Positions 63,102-64,000 of a stretch of DNA of 64,000 nt are shown piece by piece. The DNA lies in contig NZ_DATESC010000001.1 of NCBI RefSeq assembly GCF_035271045.1, positions 135,016 to 199,015 on the forward strand, in the 5' to 3' direction. The notes beneath the pieces are model-generated. The model worked only from the letters and a program-made list of their open reading frames with translations, did no database searches and was not told the DNA's origin. The translations under genes and the position numbers were made by a program. The stretch's first letter is position 1. Every line of letters begins with the position of its first letter. The stretch comes from Marinospirillum sp035271045 (GTDB lineage Bacteria > Pseudomonadota > Gammaproteobacteria > Pseudomonadales > Halomonadaceae).

Positions 63102-63809
63102 CTAAACCCGACCATCACAGACCTTGATACAGCGCACCATGCGATTAGCAATGCTGGTATCGTGAGTGACCACAACCAATGTTGTGCCGTACTCTCGGTT
63201 CAGTGTCAGTAGTAATTCAATGATCTCTTGTGCTGTTTGGCTATCGAGATTGCCGGTAGGTTCATCCGCCAATAGTATTGCTGGTTCACCAACAAGAGCA
63301 CGCGCTATTGCGACGCGCTGACGCTGTCCACCTGACATATCTGCTGGGCGGTGGTGATGGTGACTGGCCAGACCGACTCTCACCAGTTGCTTCATAGCTG
63401 CCTGACGAGCTTGCTGTTGTGATACCCCCCGATACAATAATGGTAGTGCTACGTTGTCTAAGGCATTAAGCCTTGGGAGTAGATTGAAGCTCTGGAATAC
63501 GAAACCAATAATCCGATTACGCGCTATCGCGCGTGATTCCTCATTGGTGAGAGACATATCTTTACCAGCAAGTAGTACACAGCCAGAGGTGGGCTCATCA
63601 AGTAATCCGATAAGGTTAAGTAACGTGCTTTTACCAGAGCCAGATGGACCTACAATGGCACAGCTTTGCCCTCTAGAAATAGAGAAGGACACATCATGTA
63701 GAACGGCTTGATTGGATGCACCTGTCGCATAAGCATGCGTGATGTTTTTCAGGCAAATCAATTCAGTGTCGTTAATTCTTAGCATCCCTCCCCCTTTTTT
63801 TAACAACAT
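63102..63809 (-). CDS. ABC transporter ATP-binding protein (MacB/LolD-type)
   Basis: A 235-residue ATPase with Walker A GPSGSGKST, Q-loop FVFQSFNLLPRL, signature MSGGQRQRVAIARAL, Walker B ILLADEPT and the switch His in VVVTHD. It pairs with the separate permease 11 bp downstream. The ATG at 63809 abuts the upstream stop; an ATG at 63785 preceded by GGGGGAGGG is an alternative, but its spacing is too short. Confidence 0.92.
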   Translation of the reverse strand: MLLKKGGGMLRINDTELICLKNITHAYATGASNQAVLHDVSFSISRGQSCAIVGPSGSGKSTLLNLIGLLDEPTSGCVLLAGKDMSLTNEESRAIARNRIIGFVFQSFNLLPRLNALDNVALPLLYRGVSQQQARQAAMKQLVRVGLASHHHHRPADMSGGQRQRVAIARALVGEPAILLADEPTGNLDSQTAQEIIELLLTLNREYGTTLVVVTHDTSIANRMVRCIKVCDGRV

Positions 63810-64000
63810 CTATGCCTGTTTATTACTTTCCAGTCGTTTGTTCAACACTTCTAACAAAGATTCCAGTTCTTTTTTGTGCTGAGATGGCTCATTGCTGTCT
63901 GCGGCTTGTATCAAAGCTTGCAACTGCATGTCGTAACCCTTTGGGAGTTGTGCTTCTTCAATGGCTGGCAGTGACTTGTAATAATCCAGCACTTCCTGAT
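63810..64000 (-). CDS. C-terminal end of an unknown gene cut by the window edge
   Basis: An open frame of at least 62 codons runs off the right end and stops immediately before the ATPase start. The visible part is hydrophilic and helical, with Leu/Glu/Lys heptad-like spacing near its end (ELESLLEVLNKRLESNKQA). No family is recognised. The direct abutment suggests it is in the exporter operon. Confidence 0.5.
   Translation of the reverse strand, partial: QEVLDYYKSLPAIEEAQLPKGYDMQLQALIQAADSNEPSQHKKELESLLEVLNKRLESNKQA

Noticed and set aside
1..64000. CRISPR arrays, tRNA or rRNA genes, prophage, replication origin
   Set aside because: No regularly spaced repeats, no tRNA-like cloverleaf, no rRNA sequence, no phage structural genes and no DnaA-box cluster were seen by eye.

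Overview
The window looks like the chromosome of a flagellated, AT-leaning gammaproteobacterium. The gene sets are typical of that class: rnfABCDGE-nth, a MotY stator-associated protein divergent from RNase T, a PsrA-like TetR regulator, a CbrA-type SSS/histidine kinase and an HsbA/HsbR-like STAS/PP2C pair. The grouping argF-argD / grxD / rnt / motY / argG recalls Pseudomonadales. This placement is inferred from gene content only; no rRNA or tRNA is present.

Layout. 0-9.4 kb: a TRIC-family channel behind a tandem glycine riboswitch, a ModA-like binding protein, a Lon-like protease overlapping serS, the rfbBAC dTDP-sugar genes and menA. 9.5-14.5 kb: a psrA-like regulator with a probable auto-operator, an L,D-transpeptidase, a chemoreceptor, ilvE and a DUF3334 gene. 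14.5-20.3 kb: the complete Rnf complex operon with nth. 20.5-33.5 kb: a long chemotaxis operon (receptor, cheY, cheA, cheW, receptor, cheR, cheD, cheB, a receptor-like protein with a CheZ-like motif, a STAS protein, a REC-PP2C-kinase protein and a second cheD). It converges on a membrane-bound paralogue of the PP2C protein. 35.8-43.2 kb: an SCP2 protein, sohB, a BigR/SqrR-like sulfur sensor, prpE, a preQ1-riboswitch-controlled queuosine-precursor transporter, a YbfF esterase, eda and an eIF-2B-like gene. 43.2-52.8 kb: a degenerate LytM lipoprotein, a SlyD-like FKBP, an unknown protein behind a sigma-28 promoter, argF-argD, grxD, rnt, motY (also behind a sigma-28 promoter), argG and copper-delivery genes (PCuAC, Sco, DUF2946). 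52.8-57.6 kb: a CbrA-like sensor kinase split by an IS1182-like element whose own transposase is broken by a 20-bp tandem duplication. 57.7-64 kb: two unknown small proteins downstream of a MacAB-TolC-like exporter; a partial gene at the window edge lies upstream of them.

Main themes. The window holds much of a chemotaxis/motility regulon. A partner-switch module (STAS antagonist, PP2C phosphatase, anti-sigma-type kinase) is built into the chemotaxis operon. There is no stand-alone cheZ here; a short receptor-like protein carries the D-x3-Q signature of CheZ and is a candidate substitute. Two sigma-28 promoters tie motY and an unrecognised 143-residue protein to the flagellar regulon. Four RNA or operator-level controls can be read directly: the tandem glycine riboswitch, the preQ1-I riboswitch, the PsrA-type operator, and, more weakly, an inverted repeat in front of the ArsR-family gene. 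The best candidate for an undescribed system is the exporter plus its two unknown downstream genes at the right end.
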